NCBI GenBank assembly: GCA_030834045.1
Contig: JAURFZ010000049.1
Location: forward strand, 1-8,959
Reading direction: 5' to 3'
Length of the DNA: 8,959 bases
Source: Burkholderiales bacterium
GTDB taxonomy: Bacteria > Pseudomonadota > Gammaproteobacteria > Burkholderiales > Burkholderiaceae_A
The position numbers and the translations under genes were made by a program. Positions 1-6,588 of the stretch are shown here, one piece after another; position 1 is the stretch's first letter; every line of letters begins with the position of its first letter. The notes below the pieces were generated by a model. The model was not told where the DNA came from, did not search any database, and was given only the letters and a program-made list of their open reading frames with translations.

Positions 1-702
1 CTGGCCGTGCATTCCTTAAAAGACGTGCCCATGGAACTGCCCGAGGGCTTTGAGCTTGCCGCTGTCATGCTGCGGGAAGACCCCCGTGACGCCTTTGTTT
101 CCTCAGAGTTCGAAAGCCTGGAGGCTCTGCCCAACGGGGCTGTGGTGGGTACCAGCAGCCTTCGTCGTGAATCCCAGCTGCGTCATCGGTTTCCCCATCT
201 CAATATTGTTCCCCTGCGGGGCAATCTTGATACCCGGCTTGCCAAGCTCGACCGCGGCGAGATGCAGGCCATTATTCTTGCTGCAGCCGGTCTGAAGCGC
301 CTTGGGCTGGTCGAGCGTATTCGTCAGGTCATTGCCCCGGAGCTCATGCTTCCTGCTGCGGGGCAGGGCGCCTTGGGCATTGAGATTCGGGCAGGTGACC
401 AGCCAAGCCATGCTCTGGTCTCTAGCCTTGCCGATGCAAATACCTTTGAAGAGGTTCGCGCCGAGCGGGCGGTATCGCGTGCCCTAGGCGGAAGCTGCCA
501 GGTGCCGCTTGCAGCCTATTGCACACGTGAGGCCAATGGCCAGCTTCGCCTGCGCGCAAGGCTTGGCATGCCCGATGGCTCGGTTCTGCATGCCGTTGAC
601 CTTCAAGGGGAGCAGCCCGAGGCCCTTGGCATGCAGGCGGCGCAAGAACTGCGTGGCATGGGGGCCGATACGATCATGGCGGCGCTTAATCAGGCCTCTT
701 AA
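1..702 (+). CDS. hemC: Porphobilinogen deaminase (hydroxymethylbilane synthase), 5'-truncated by the window edge
   Basis: This cytosolic enzyme joins four porphobilinogen molecules into hydroxymethylbilane in tetrapyrrole synthesis. The frame is open from the first base, so the gene begins upstream; compared with the E. coli protein roughly 78 N-terminal residues are missing, and 233 residues are visible. The sequence opens with AVHSLKDVP, the conserved active-site loop, whose Lys (19-21) and catalytic Asp (22-24) match E. coli K83/D84. EDPRDAF and GTSSLRRESQL, which belong to substrate and cofactor binding, follow, then the AAGQGALGIE segment. GGSCQVPLAAY near the C-terminus carries the Cys (codon 496-498) that anchors the dipyrromethane cofactor. 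The GTG at 7 is an internal codon and not a start. The stop lies 4 nt before the hemD start, so the two are almost certainly co-transcribed. Identity is clear from motifs and context. Confidence 0.97.
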   Translation: MAVHSLKDVPMELPEGFELAAVMLREDPRDAFVSSEFESLEALPNGAVVGTSSLRRESQLRHRFPHLNIVPLRGNLDTRLAKLDRGEMQAIILAAAGLKRLGLVERIRQVIAPELMLPAAGQGALGIEIRAGDQPSHALVSSLADANTFEEVRAERAVSRALGGSCQVPLAAYCTREANGQLRLRARLGMPDGSVLHAVDLQGEQPEALGMQAAQELRGMGADTIMAALNQAS

Positions 703-706
703 AGCC

Positions 707-1522
707 GTGAACGGCGCTAAACCTGCGCTGGTCATCGACACACGGCCCGTCTGGGAGTCGGGTACGAGCGGTCTTCAAGCACCGAACCTGTCTTACGTGG
801 CGGCGCCTTTGCAATCCTTACACCGGCTGCCGCAGGATCAATTACTTAAGCAATGGTTCGATCTTAGGTCCGCCGAGGCAAAAGACGGCGCTGCAGTGGC
901 ACTTGTGGCTACAAGTCCCGCCTCGGTCGAGGCCTTGCAGGGCATGCCTGCACTCTGGGAAGAACTGGCGAAAGGGTTTTCGCACAAGCCTGCGCTTTTT
1001 GCCGTGGGCTCTGGGTCGGCAAACAGCTTGGCTGCATGGGCCGCGTCTTGTGGGCTCGACCCCGTGGTGGTCTCGCCACCCAAAGGGTCCGGTGTTGAGG
1101 CTTTTCTGCAGATCTTTCAGGCCAACACCGGGGTGCCTGCACAACAGGCCAATAGACTTTTTGTCTTGTTGGAATCCACCAGCAATCAGCCCGATCTCGC
1201 CCTGGGCCTTCGCGAGAGAGGCCTTCGAACCGCACGCTTTGGGCTGTACGAGCGCATCGACCTCCCCTTGGAACTCTCGCTGGGAACCACTGAGCCTTCC
1301 ATGGCTTGTGTGGTGGTCTCTAGCTCGGCCTTGGTCGGTCCAGCCATCTCCGGCCTGCAGAAAAATGGATTCAACCCTAAAGAAATGCTCTGGCTTTGCC
1401 ATCACCTCAAAATTGCGCAAGCGCTTGAAAAAGCCTCTGTGCATCGAATTCATCAACTCGCAGACCTCAATCCCCAGACGATTATTACGAAGGTCATCGA
1501 GTTGTCGCGCATGAACGACTAA
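707..1522 (+). CDS. hemD: Uroporphyrinogen-III synthase
   Basis: This enzyme cyclises hydroxymethylbilane, the HemC product, to uroporphyrinogen III with inversion of ring D. With the GTG at 707 the protein has 271 residues, normal for HemD. The start was chosen because the family begins with a short strand such as xxVxxTRP, seen here as ALVIDTRP at residues 7-14, and because it leaves a 4-nt gap after hemC. The same frame stays open upstream into hemC, but that extension looks like a shadow of hemC. No clear Shine-Dalgarno sequence is visible, so translation may be coupled to hemC. HemD proteins are poorly conserved. The recognisable parts are ATSPASVEAL (68-77), FAVGSGSANSLAAW (98-111), an LFVLLE strand (151-156) where many members have an RG motif, and VVVSSSALV (202-210). 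Position between hemC and hemX carries much of the assignment. Confidence 0.88.
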   Translation: MNGAKPALVIDTRPVWESGTSGLQAPNLSYVAAPLQSLHRLPQDQLLKQWFDLRSAEAKDGAAVALVATSPASVEALQGMPALWEELAKGFSHKPALFAVGSGSANSLAAWAASCGLDPVVVSPPKGSGVEAFLQIFQANTGVPAQQANRLFVLLESTSNQPDLALGLRERGLRTARFGLYERIDLPLELSLGTTEPSMACVVVSSSALVGPAISGLQKNGFNPKEMLWLCHHLKIAQALEKASVHRIHQLADLNPQTIITKVIELSRMND

Positions 1523-1531
1523 ACTAAGCAC

Positions 1532-2503
1532 ATGACCACTTCCGATTCACCCACCACCGAAAAACCTGCAGCTGCAACGACCAGCGACGACTCGCGAAAG
1601 GCCAGCCCTTCAGGGTCTTCCGCGGGTGCTGCCAGCACACCCTCTGCAACAGGCTCTAACACCAAGGCCGGGGTCGTACTCGTGCTCGTTATCGTCTTGG
1701 TTCTTGTTGCAGGGGCCGGTTTTTTAGTGAAGAACAACGAGACCGTTGCCAGACAGCTTCTTAGCTGGAATGTGCAGCTTCCTGCCTGGCTTCTGCCCGC
1801 CTCGGTCTCGCAGCGGTCTGTCGATAACGGGTCCAACACGGCATCGCAGTCGTCCTCAGGCGACGAGGGTGCTTCGTCTCAGGCCCCTTCAACAGGCGCG
1901 TCAATTGGCGGTGCAGACTCCTTGCGCCCGGGCAGCCCGCTTGACGCATCCGCCAGTGCATCGGGTGGCGCCGTGCAGGGCTCAGCCTCTGTTGCGGCCG
2001 AACCCCCCGCACCCATTCGACCGGCACCCCAGCTTGACCCTGCTTTTCGTAAGTCACTTCAGGATATCGATAGGCTGTCTCGTTCGCTACTAGCCCTGCC
2101 TGCCGGGCCTCAAAAGCCCAGCCTACCCGAGGCAGCTATGCCGAAACCCTCGGGCAGTCTTCTTGCTGGTGCAGCAGAGCAGCCCGATGCCCCAATGCTC
2201 GAGCCCGGTGTCTTCGATAAAAGCCTGCAGTTCTTGCAGAGTCTTGTTCGGGTGCAGACTGTTCAAGGCCCCGACTTTGCCGCTCGGCCCCAGGCTTTTT
2301 ACCAACTGATAAATCAGCAGATGCAGGCCCAGCTTGCGGCGGCACGCCTTGCCCTCTTGCTTGGCGAGGTAGCGCTTGCCGGGCGTGAGCTTGAACAGAC
2401 AGAGTTACTTCTTGAACGTCACTTCGATCGAGCCGACCCCAAGGTCTTTCAGCTGCAGGCCGAGTTCTCGGGGCTAAGACGTCAGGTTGAGTCTTTGCAA
2501 TGA
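1532..2503 (+). CDS. hemX: HemX-family membrane protein of the heme operon
   Basis: This single-pass inner-membrane protein is encoded in the heme operon of many Beta- and Gammaproteobacteria. It is often labelled a uroporphyrinogen-III C-methyltransferase, but this protein shows no SAM-methyltransferase domain and its exact role is unsettled. Of 323 residues, about 1-45 are Ser/Thr/Ala-rich and should be cytoplasmic. Residues 46-66 form one very hydrophobic helix rich in Val and Leu. Residues 91-168 are a low-complexity Ser/Ala/Gly/Pro linker. Residues about 228-323 are helical and contain FLQSLVRVQTV, then AQLAAARLALL and ELEQTELLLERHFD, which resemble the C-terminal part of HemX. The coiled coil usually found after the membrane helix seems largely replaced by the linker. 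The ATG lies 9 nt after hemD with no strong ribosome site. The stop is 13 nt before hemY. Confidence 0.8.
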   Translation: MTTSDSPTTEKPAAATTSDDSRKASPSGSSAGAASTPSATGSNTKAGVVLVLVIVLVLVAGAGFLVKNNETVARQLLSWNVQLPAWLLPASVSQRSVDNGSNTASQSSSGDEGASSQAPSTGASIGGADSLRPGSPLDASASASGGAVQGSASVAAEPPAPIRPAPQLDPAFRKSLQDIDRLSRSLLALPAGPQKPSLPEAAMPKPSGSLLAGAAEQPDAPMLEPGVFDKSLQFLQSLVRVQTVQGPDFAARPQAFYQLINQQMQAQLAAARLALLLGEVALAGRELEQTELLLERHFDRADPKVFQLQAEFSGLRRQVESLQ

Positions 2504-2504
2504 C

Positions 2505-2510
2505 AAGGAG
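2505..2510 (+). promoter_or_regulatory. Shine-Dalgarno site deciding the hemY start
   Basis: AAGGAG sits 6 nt before the GTG at 2517, just after the hemX stop. It supports that GTG over the earlier in-frame TTG at 2487, which lies inside hemX. Confidence 0.85.
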
Positions 2511-2516
2511 CCACCC

Positions 2517-3731
2517 GTGAAGTGGTTTCTTGCCAAGCTCATTGGGCTCGCCGTATTTATTGGGCTCGTGCTGGCCCTGCAGTCCAAGGGGGGTATGGTC
2601 AGCATCTGGTGGGATGACCTTCGAATTGATCTCTCGTTGGCAACCGCCATTTTCGCGCTTTTGGCATTGCTCTTGGTTTCTGTTGTCTGGGTTCGCACCT
2701 GGGACTGGCTGCGTGCCTTTCCGGATCGAATTCGTGGTTTTCGTCAGCGCAGTCGGGAGGCGAAAAGGCTTTCGGCACTGGCCGACATGGTGCTTGATTA
2801 TTTTGAGGGCCGTTTTGCACGTGTGACCAGTTCGGCCAAGCGGTTTGAGCGCGATTTCCGCGCGCTCAGTGCGCCAACCGATTCGCTCATGCGGCTTGCC
2901 GCGGCTCTTGCCTCGCGCGCAGCCCATCAAATTAACGACTACAGCCTGCGCGATTACTGGCTTGACCGACTGAGCACGAATGGACAGAAGGTTGATCACC
3001 CGCAGCTTCAGGCACTCACCCAGGCGATGTTTGCCCTTGACGACCGTGACCCCGAAAAGGCCAAGTCAATCCTTTCCAAAGAACTTGCCTCCGAGCGCAA
3101 GCAGATTCACACCATGCGCATGATGCTAAAGCTTGCCGAGGCAACGCTCGATCTGCCTGAGGCTTTTCGGCTTGCGCGGTTGCTTGAGAATCGCCATGCC
3201 CTTCAGCCCGAGCAGGCGCTTGAACAAAAGAGCAGGCTGCTTAAGCAAAGCCTTGTGAATGCAACGCCTCCAGCCACAGCAGCGCAGATACGTGCAGCCC
3301 AAGACTTATTGTCTTCAGCTGAGAAGCAGGAGCCTGTATTGGTGGCGCCTCTTGCACGGGCATGGCTGGCTGCAGGTTTGCATCGCGAGGCCCGCCAGAT
3401 GCTTGAACCTGTTCTAAAGCGTGGGCTGCATGAGCCGCTTATCGAACTCTACGGAGGCTGCCTCGATAACCCTTCTGAGCAGCTTAGTCGCTTGCAGGGG
3501 TGGCTCGCCCAGTCACCCTCGAAGACAACCGGGTATTCAAGTCTGCTTGCCCAGGGCCTTTTGGGTCTAGCCGCGGGTGACTGGCAGTTGGCCAAAGACC
3601 GGCTTGAACAAGCCGCCACACAAAAGAAAACGGCCAAGGTGCAAATGGCCTTGGCCGAGGTCTACAGCGTGCTGAACGATCTTCCTGCGAGCCGTGCAGC
3701 GCTTCGCACCGCACGGGAACTGGCAGACTAA
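2517..3731 (+). CDS. hemY: HemY, inner-membrane TPR protein of heme biosynthesis
   Basis: HemY is the proteobacterial inner-membrane protein encoded last in the heme operon; it is not the protoporphyrinogen oxidase that carries the same name in Bacillus. With the GTG at 2517 it has 404 residues, against about 400 in E. coli. Two N-terminal membrane helices (about 4-21 and 41-60) flank a short loop with GGMVSIWWDDLRIDLS, matching the pattern of the HemY N-terminal domain. The rest is helical and soluble, with TPR-like pairs: LADMVLDYFEGRFARV near 88-103, a helix with AFRLARLLENRHAL near 216-229, LARAWLAAGLHREARQML near 279-296, and LLGLAAGDWQLAKDRLEQA near 348-366. HemY is thought to help organise late heme-pathway enzymes. 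It ends 1 nt before the stop of the convergent hppA. Confidence 0.93.
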   Translation: MKWFLAKLIGLAVFIGLVLALQSKGGMVSIWWDDLRIDLSLATAIFALLALLLVSVVWVRTWDWLRAFPDRIRGFRQRSREAKRLSALADMVLDYFEGRFARVTSSAKRFERDFRALSAPTDSLMRLAAALASRAAHQINDYSLRDYWLDRLSTNGQKVDHPQLQALTQAMFALDDRDPEKAKSILSKELASERKQIHTMRMMLKLAEATLDLPEAFRLARLLENRHALQPEQALEQKSRLLKQSLVNATPPATAAQIRAAQDLLSSAEKQEPVLVAPLARAWLAAGLHREARQMLEPVLKRGLHEPLIELYGGCLDNPSEQLSRLQGWLAQSPSKTTGYSSLLAQGLLGLAAGDWQLAKDRLEQAATQKKTAKVQMALAEVYSVLNDLPASRAALRTARELAD

Positions 3732-3732
3732 G

Positions 3733-5769
3733 TTATAGAATGGGCACGATCAGCAGTGCCACAATATTAATAATTTTGATAAGCGGGTTTACAGCAGGCC
3801 CAGCCGTGTCTTTGTAAGGGTCGCCCACGGTGTCGCCGGTTACAGCAGCCTTGTGGGCATCAGACCCCTTGCCACCGTGGTTGCCGTCTTCAATGTACTT
3901 CTTGGCATTATCCCAGGCGCCTCCCCCAGTGCACATTGAAATGGCTACGAAGAGCCCCGTGACAATGGTGCCCATAAGCATGCCACCGAGGGCCTGAGGG
4001 CCAAGAATGAGACCCACTGCAATTGGCACAATGACAGGCAGTAAAGATGGAATGATCATTTCCTTAATCGCAGCTGCGGTCAGCATATCCACGGCCTTGT
4101 GATACTCGGGCTTTGCCGTGCCCTCCATGATGCCGGGAATCTCGCGGAACTGGCGGCGCACTTCGGTGACAACCGCACCCGCGCAGCGGCCCACCGCCTC
4201 CATGGCCATCGCGCCAAACAAGAAGGGAATAAGACCACCAATAAAGAGACCCACAATCACCATGTGGTTGGACAGGTCGAAAGAGACCGACTGGCCCGTC
4301 TTTTCAAGTGCATGGGTGTAGTCGGCAAAAAGAACCAGTGCTGCAAGTCCTGCCGACCCAATGGCATAGCCCTTGGTAACCGCCTTGGTGGTGTTGCCCA
4401 CAGCATCAAGGGGGTCGGTGATGCTTCGAATCTCGGGCGGCAACTCGGCCATCTCTGCAATGCCACCGGCGTTGTCGGTGATGGGACCATAGGCATCAAG
4501 CGCCACAATAATTCCCGCCATGGACAGCATGGAGGTTGCTGCAATGGCAATACCGTAAAGACCGGCAAGTGAGTGGGATGCAAGAATGGCCAGAACCACC
4601 GCAATAACGGGCCAGGCGGTGGACTTCATTGACACGGCAATGCCTGCAATGATATTTGTGGCGTGACCAGTCTCTGATGCCTTGGCTACATGACGCACCG
4701 GTGCGTATTCCGTGGCAGTGTAGTACTCGGTAATAATGACCATCGCCGCGGTTAACAGAATTCCGACTACCGCCGAGCCCCACAGGCTTGCAACCGTCAT
4801 ACCGGGTGCAATGCTTGCAATGTTGCCCATGAATGCCTCGGTGACGAACCAGAAAAAGACAATCGACAACAGCGCAGCCACCACGAGGCCCTTATACAAC
4901 GCGGTCATAATTTTGCCTGTGCCACTGTAGCGAACAAAGAAGCAGCCAATGATGGAGGCAATAATTGATACGCCGCCCAAGGCCAGCGGGTAGATAGCGG
5001 CAGATTCGCCAAGGCCTTTTAAGGTCAGCACCCCTAAAAGCATGGTGGCAATAACGGTAACGGCATAGGTTTCAAAAAGATCGGCTGCCATGCCTGCGCA
5101 ATCGCCCACGTTGTCGCCCACGTTATCGGCAATCACAGCGGGATTACGCGGGTCGTCTTCGGGAATGCCTGCCTCCACCTTACCAACCAGGTCAGCGCCG
5201 ACGTCTGCGCCCTTGGTGAAAATGCCACCACCAAGACGGGCGAAGATGGAAATAAGAGACGAGCCAAAGGCAAGGCCAATGAGCGGCTGCAGTGCCTGGT
5301 AAACATCGTCACTTTGGCTGCGCATGACACCGTAGAACACGGCAACGCCAACCAGGCCCAAGCCAATGACGAACATACCGGTGACGGCGCCGCCCTTAAA
5401 CGCTACGTTGAGCGCGGCGTTAATGCCTCCTTTTGCTGCCTCCGCGGTTCTTACATTGGCCCGAACATTAATGTTCATTCCAATAAAGCCTGCAGCCCCC
5501 GACAGAATGGCACCCACCGCAAAGCCAATGGCAGTGGGTATTCCTAGGCCAGGAATGACCGCAATAAGAACGAAGATAATGACCCCGACAATGGCAATGG
5601 TCTTGTACTGCCGAGCCAGATAGGCCGAAGCACCCGCTTGAATGGCGGCGGCGATTTCTTGCATACGTGCGTTGCCCGCGGGCTGAGCCAGAATCCATCG
5701 GCTTAAGATAAGCGCATAAATAATTGCCAAGACCCCGCAGGCTATGGCAAAAGTGAGTCCGTCCATCAT
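3733..5769 (-). CDS. hppA: K(+)-insensitive H(+)-translocating membrane pyrophosphatase
   Basis: This integral inner-membrane enzyme hydrolyses pyrophosphate and uses the energy to pump protons out of the cytoplasm. The 678 residues, with about 16 expected membrane helices, match the usual bacterial size. DVGADLVGKVE at 189-199 is the family signature for Mg-PPi binding. It is followed by acidic DNVGDNVGD (215-223) and later by TGDTVGDPYKDTAGPAVNP (644-662), the other conserved substrate-binding region. GNTTKAVTKGYAIGSAG (458-474) has Lys462 and Thr465, the pair known to mark K+-independent enzymes; K+-dependent ones have Ala and usually Gly there. Two adjacent ATGs start the frame; the first fits the ribosome site best. 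The gene is divergent from ppa and converges on hemY with a 1-nt gap. No good sigma70 promoter is visible on its side. Confidence 0.97.
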   Translation of the reverse strand: MMDGLTFAIACGVLAIIYALILSRWILAQPAGNARMQEIAAAIQAGASAYLARQYKTIAIVGVIIFVLIAVIPGLGIPTAIGFAVGAILSGAAGFIGMNINVRANVRTAEAAKGGINAALNVAFKGGAVTGMFVIGLGLVGVAVFYGVMRSQSDDVYQALQPLIGLAFGSSLISIFARLGGGIFTKGADVGADLVGKVEAGIPEDDPRNPAVIADNVGDNVGDCAGMAADLFETYAVTVIATMLLGVLTLKGLGESAAIYPLALGGVSIIASIIGCFFVRYSGTGKIMTALYKGLVVAALLSIVFFWFVTEAFMGNIASIAPGMTVASLWGSAVVGILLTAAMVIITEYYTATEYAPVRHVAKASETGHATNIIAGIAVSMKSTAWPVIAVVLAILASHSLAGLYGIAIAATSMLSMAGIIVALDAYGPITDNAGGIAEMAELPPEIRSITDPLDAVGNTTKAVTKGYAIGSAGLAALVLFADYTHALEKTGQSVSFDLSNHMVIVGLFIGGLIPFLFGAMAMEAVGRCAGAVVTEVRRQFREIPGIMEGTAKPEYHKAVDMLTAAAIKEMIIPSLLPVIVPIAVGLILGPQALGGMLMGTIVTGLFVAISMCTGGGAWDNAKKYIEDGNHGGKGSDAHKAAVTGDTVGDPYKDTAGPAVNPLIKIINIVALLIVPIL

Positions 5770-5777
5770 GACAACAT

Positions 5778-5783
5778 CCCCCT
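5778..5783 (-). promoter_or_regulatory. Ribosome binding site of hppA
   Basis: On the minus strand AGGGGG lies 8 nt before the ATG at 5769 and 11 nt before the second ATG, which favours the first. Confidence 0.75.
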
Positions 5784-5898
5784 AAAAAGTTAAGAAACAG
5801 CAGACCGCATGGAATTGAGTGAGCAGTCGGAAGTGTAAGCCAATGCTCTTTGGAACTTTTGTCGGGGCGCTAGGCTGCAGGCTCGCTTCGGCTTTTCT

Positions 5899-5928
5899 TT
5901 GCCCCAACCTAGGGGAATCCCTTATGAT
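5899..5928 (+). promoter_or_regulatory. Probable sigma70-type promoter of ppa
   Basis: A -35-like TTGCCC (5899-5904, four of six consensus bases) and a -10 TATGAT (5923-5928, five of six) are 18 nt apart. Transcription would start near 5933-5935, giving a leader of about 20 nt that holds a GGAG at 5942-5945, 10 nt before the ATG. The spacer contains an interrupted inverted repeat, TTGCCCC (5899-5905) and GGGGAA (5912-5917). Confidence 0.6.
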
Positions 5929-5955
5929 GAGAGCCTTTATTGGAGACCTCTGCTC

Positions 5956-6495
5956 ATGGCCCTCAAAAGCGTTTCGGCGGGCAAAAACTGCCCCGAAGAA
6001 TTCAATGTCATTGTGGAAATCCCCGCCCACAGCGACCCTATTAAATACGAGGTCGATAAAGACTCGGGTGCGCTTTTCGTTGACCGCTTCATGATGACTT
6101 CTATGCATTACCCCTGTAACTACGGGTACGTGCCCGAGACGGTCTCCGATGACGGAGACCCGGTGGACGTGCTTGTTATCACTCCGTTTCCCGTGGCCAT
6201 GGGTGCCGTGGTGCCCTGCCGTGCCATTGGCGTTCTAAAAATGGAGGACGAAGCAGGGCAGGACGCCAAGCTTCTGGCGGTTCCAATTGACAGAGTTCTG
6301 CCCATTTACAAACACTGGCGTAAACCTGAGGACATCGCGCCCGAGCGTCTTCATCAAATTCAACACTTTTTCGAGCATTACAAAGATCTTGAAAAGGGGA
6401 AGTGGGTGAAGGTGCAGGGCTGGGAAGGGCCTGAGTCGGCCAAACAAGAGATCATCGACGGCGCTCAACGCTACCAAAAAAGTCTTTCCTTGTAA
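5956..6495 (+). CDS. ppa: Soluble inorganic pyrophosphatase (family I)
   Basis: This cytosolic enzyme hydrolyses pyrophosphate to two phosphates and so pulls biosynthetic reactions forward. The ATG at 5956 gives 179 residues, close to the 176 of E. coli, and starts a typical N-terminus that leads into EEFNVIVEIPAHSDPIKYEV. The frame is open upstream, but that extension is not family-like and would overlap the promoter. MHYPCNYGYVPET is followed by DGDPVDVLVI, the family I signature with the three metal-binding Asp residues. LPIYKHWR and DLEKGKWVKVQGWEG near the C-terminus are also characteristic. A GGAG lies 10 nt before the start. The gene is divergent from hppA and converges on the FemAB-like gene across a G-rich repeat. 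All expected catalytic motifs are present. Confidence 0.97.
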   Translation: MALKSVSAGKNCPEEFNVIVEIPAHSDPIKYEVDKDSGALFVDRFMMTSMHYPCNYGYVPETVSDDGDPVDVLVITPFPVAMGAVVPCRAIGVLKMEDEAGQDAKLLAVPIDRVLPIYKHWRKPEDIAPERLHQIQHFFEHYKDLEKGKWVKVQGWEGPESAKQEIIDGAQRYQKSLSL

Positions 6496-6522
6496 GGCGT
6501 AGCCCAGCACCGGAAAATTAAT

Positions 6523-6588
6523 AGGGGAAGGGCTAAGGGGCTGAAGGATTAGGGGGCTGAAGGGCTGGAGGGCTAAGGGGCTAAGCCC
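6523..6588 (+). repeat. G-rich degenerate short tandem repeat with G-tracts
   Basis: The stretch is made of imperfect units of about 7-9 nt of the type GGGGCTRA. The 11-mer GGGGCTGAAGG occurs at 6537-6547 and 6553-6563. The 13-mer GGGCTAAGGGGCT occurs at 6530-6542 and 6570-6582. Seven runs of three or more G (from 6524, 6530, 6537, 6552, 6562, 6570 and 6577) are separated by loops of 2-11 nt, so a G-quadruplex is possible on the + strand. The repeat fills most of the gap between convergent ppa and the FemAB-like gene and runs into the last codons of the latter. No classical hairpin plus T-run terminator is visible in this gap. Confidence 0.8.

Larger units (their letters stand above)
5770..5955. 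promoter_or_regulatory. Divergent hppA/ppa intergenic control region
   Basis: These 186 nt separate the starts of two genes that both consume pyrophosphate. They contain the hppA ribosome site, a convincing ppa promoter and the ppa ribosome site. On the hppA strand I found only weak -35/-10 pairs, such as TTGGCT followed 18 nt later by CTCAAT, and would not call a promoter. Any regulator acting here could affect both genes. Confidence 0.6.

Noticed and set aside
509..706. Open frame extending hemD upstream to an ATG at 509
   Set aside because: It lies wholly inside the hemC reading frame, is rich in Arg and Cys unlike HemD, and the family N-terminus begins right after the GTG at 707. It is a shadow of hemC.
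842..1531. 229-codon open frame on the minus strand opposite hemD
   Set aside because: The composition (many His, Arg, Cys, Gln) resembles an antisense shadow, no family is recognisable, and hemD occupies the other strand.
2487..2516. Upstream TTG start for hemY
   Set aside because: It lies in the end of hemX and would add residues before the membrane helix; the GTG at 2517 has a perfect AAGGAG at 6 nt.
2136..2999. 287-codon open frame on the minus strand across the hemX/hemY junction
   Set aside because: It overlaps two well-supported genes, has low-complexity basic composition and matches no domain I know.
4099..4572. 157-codon open frame on the plus strand inside hppA
   Set aside because: It is antisense to the conserved membrane pyrophosphatase core and rich in His, Asn and Gly; its openness follows from hppA codon use.
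5899..5955. N-terminal extension of ppa from an upstream in-frame TTG
   Set aside because: It would overlap the predicted promoter, is not present in family I pyrophosphatases of about 176 residues, and the ATG at 5956 has a GGAG upstream.
6570..6588. Rho-independent terminator for ppa or the FemAB-like gene, GGGCT paired with AGCCC
   Set aside because: The stem is only five pairs with no T-run on either strand, and the pairing follows from the repeat units.
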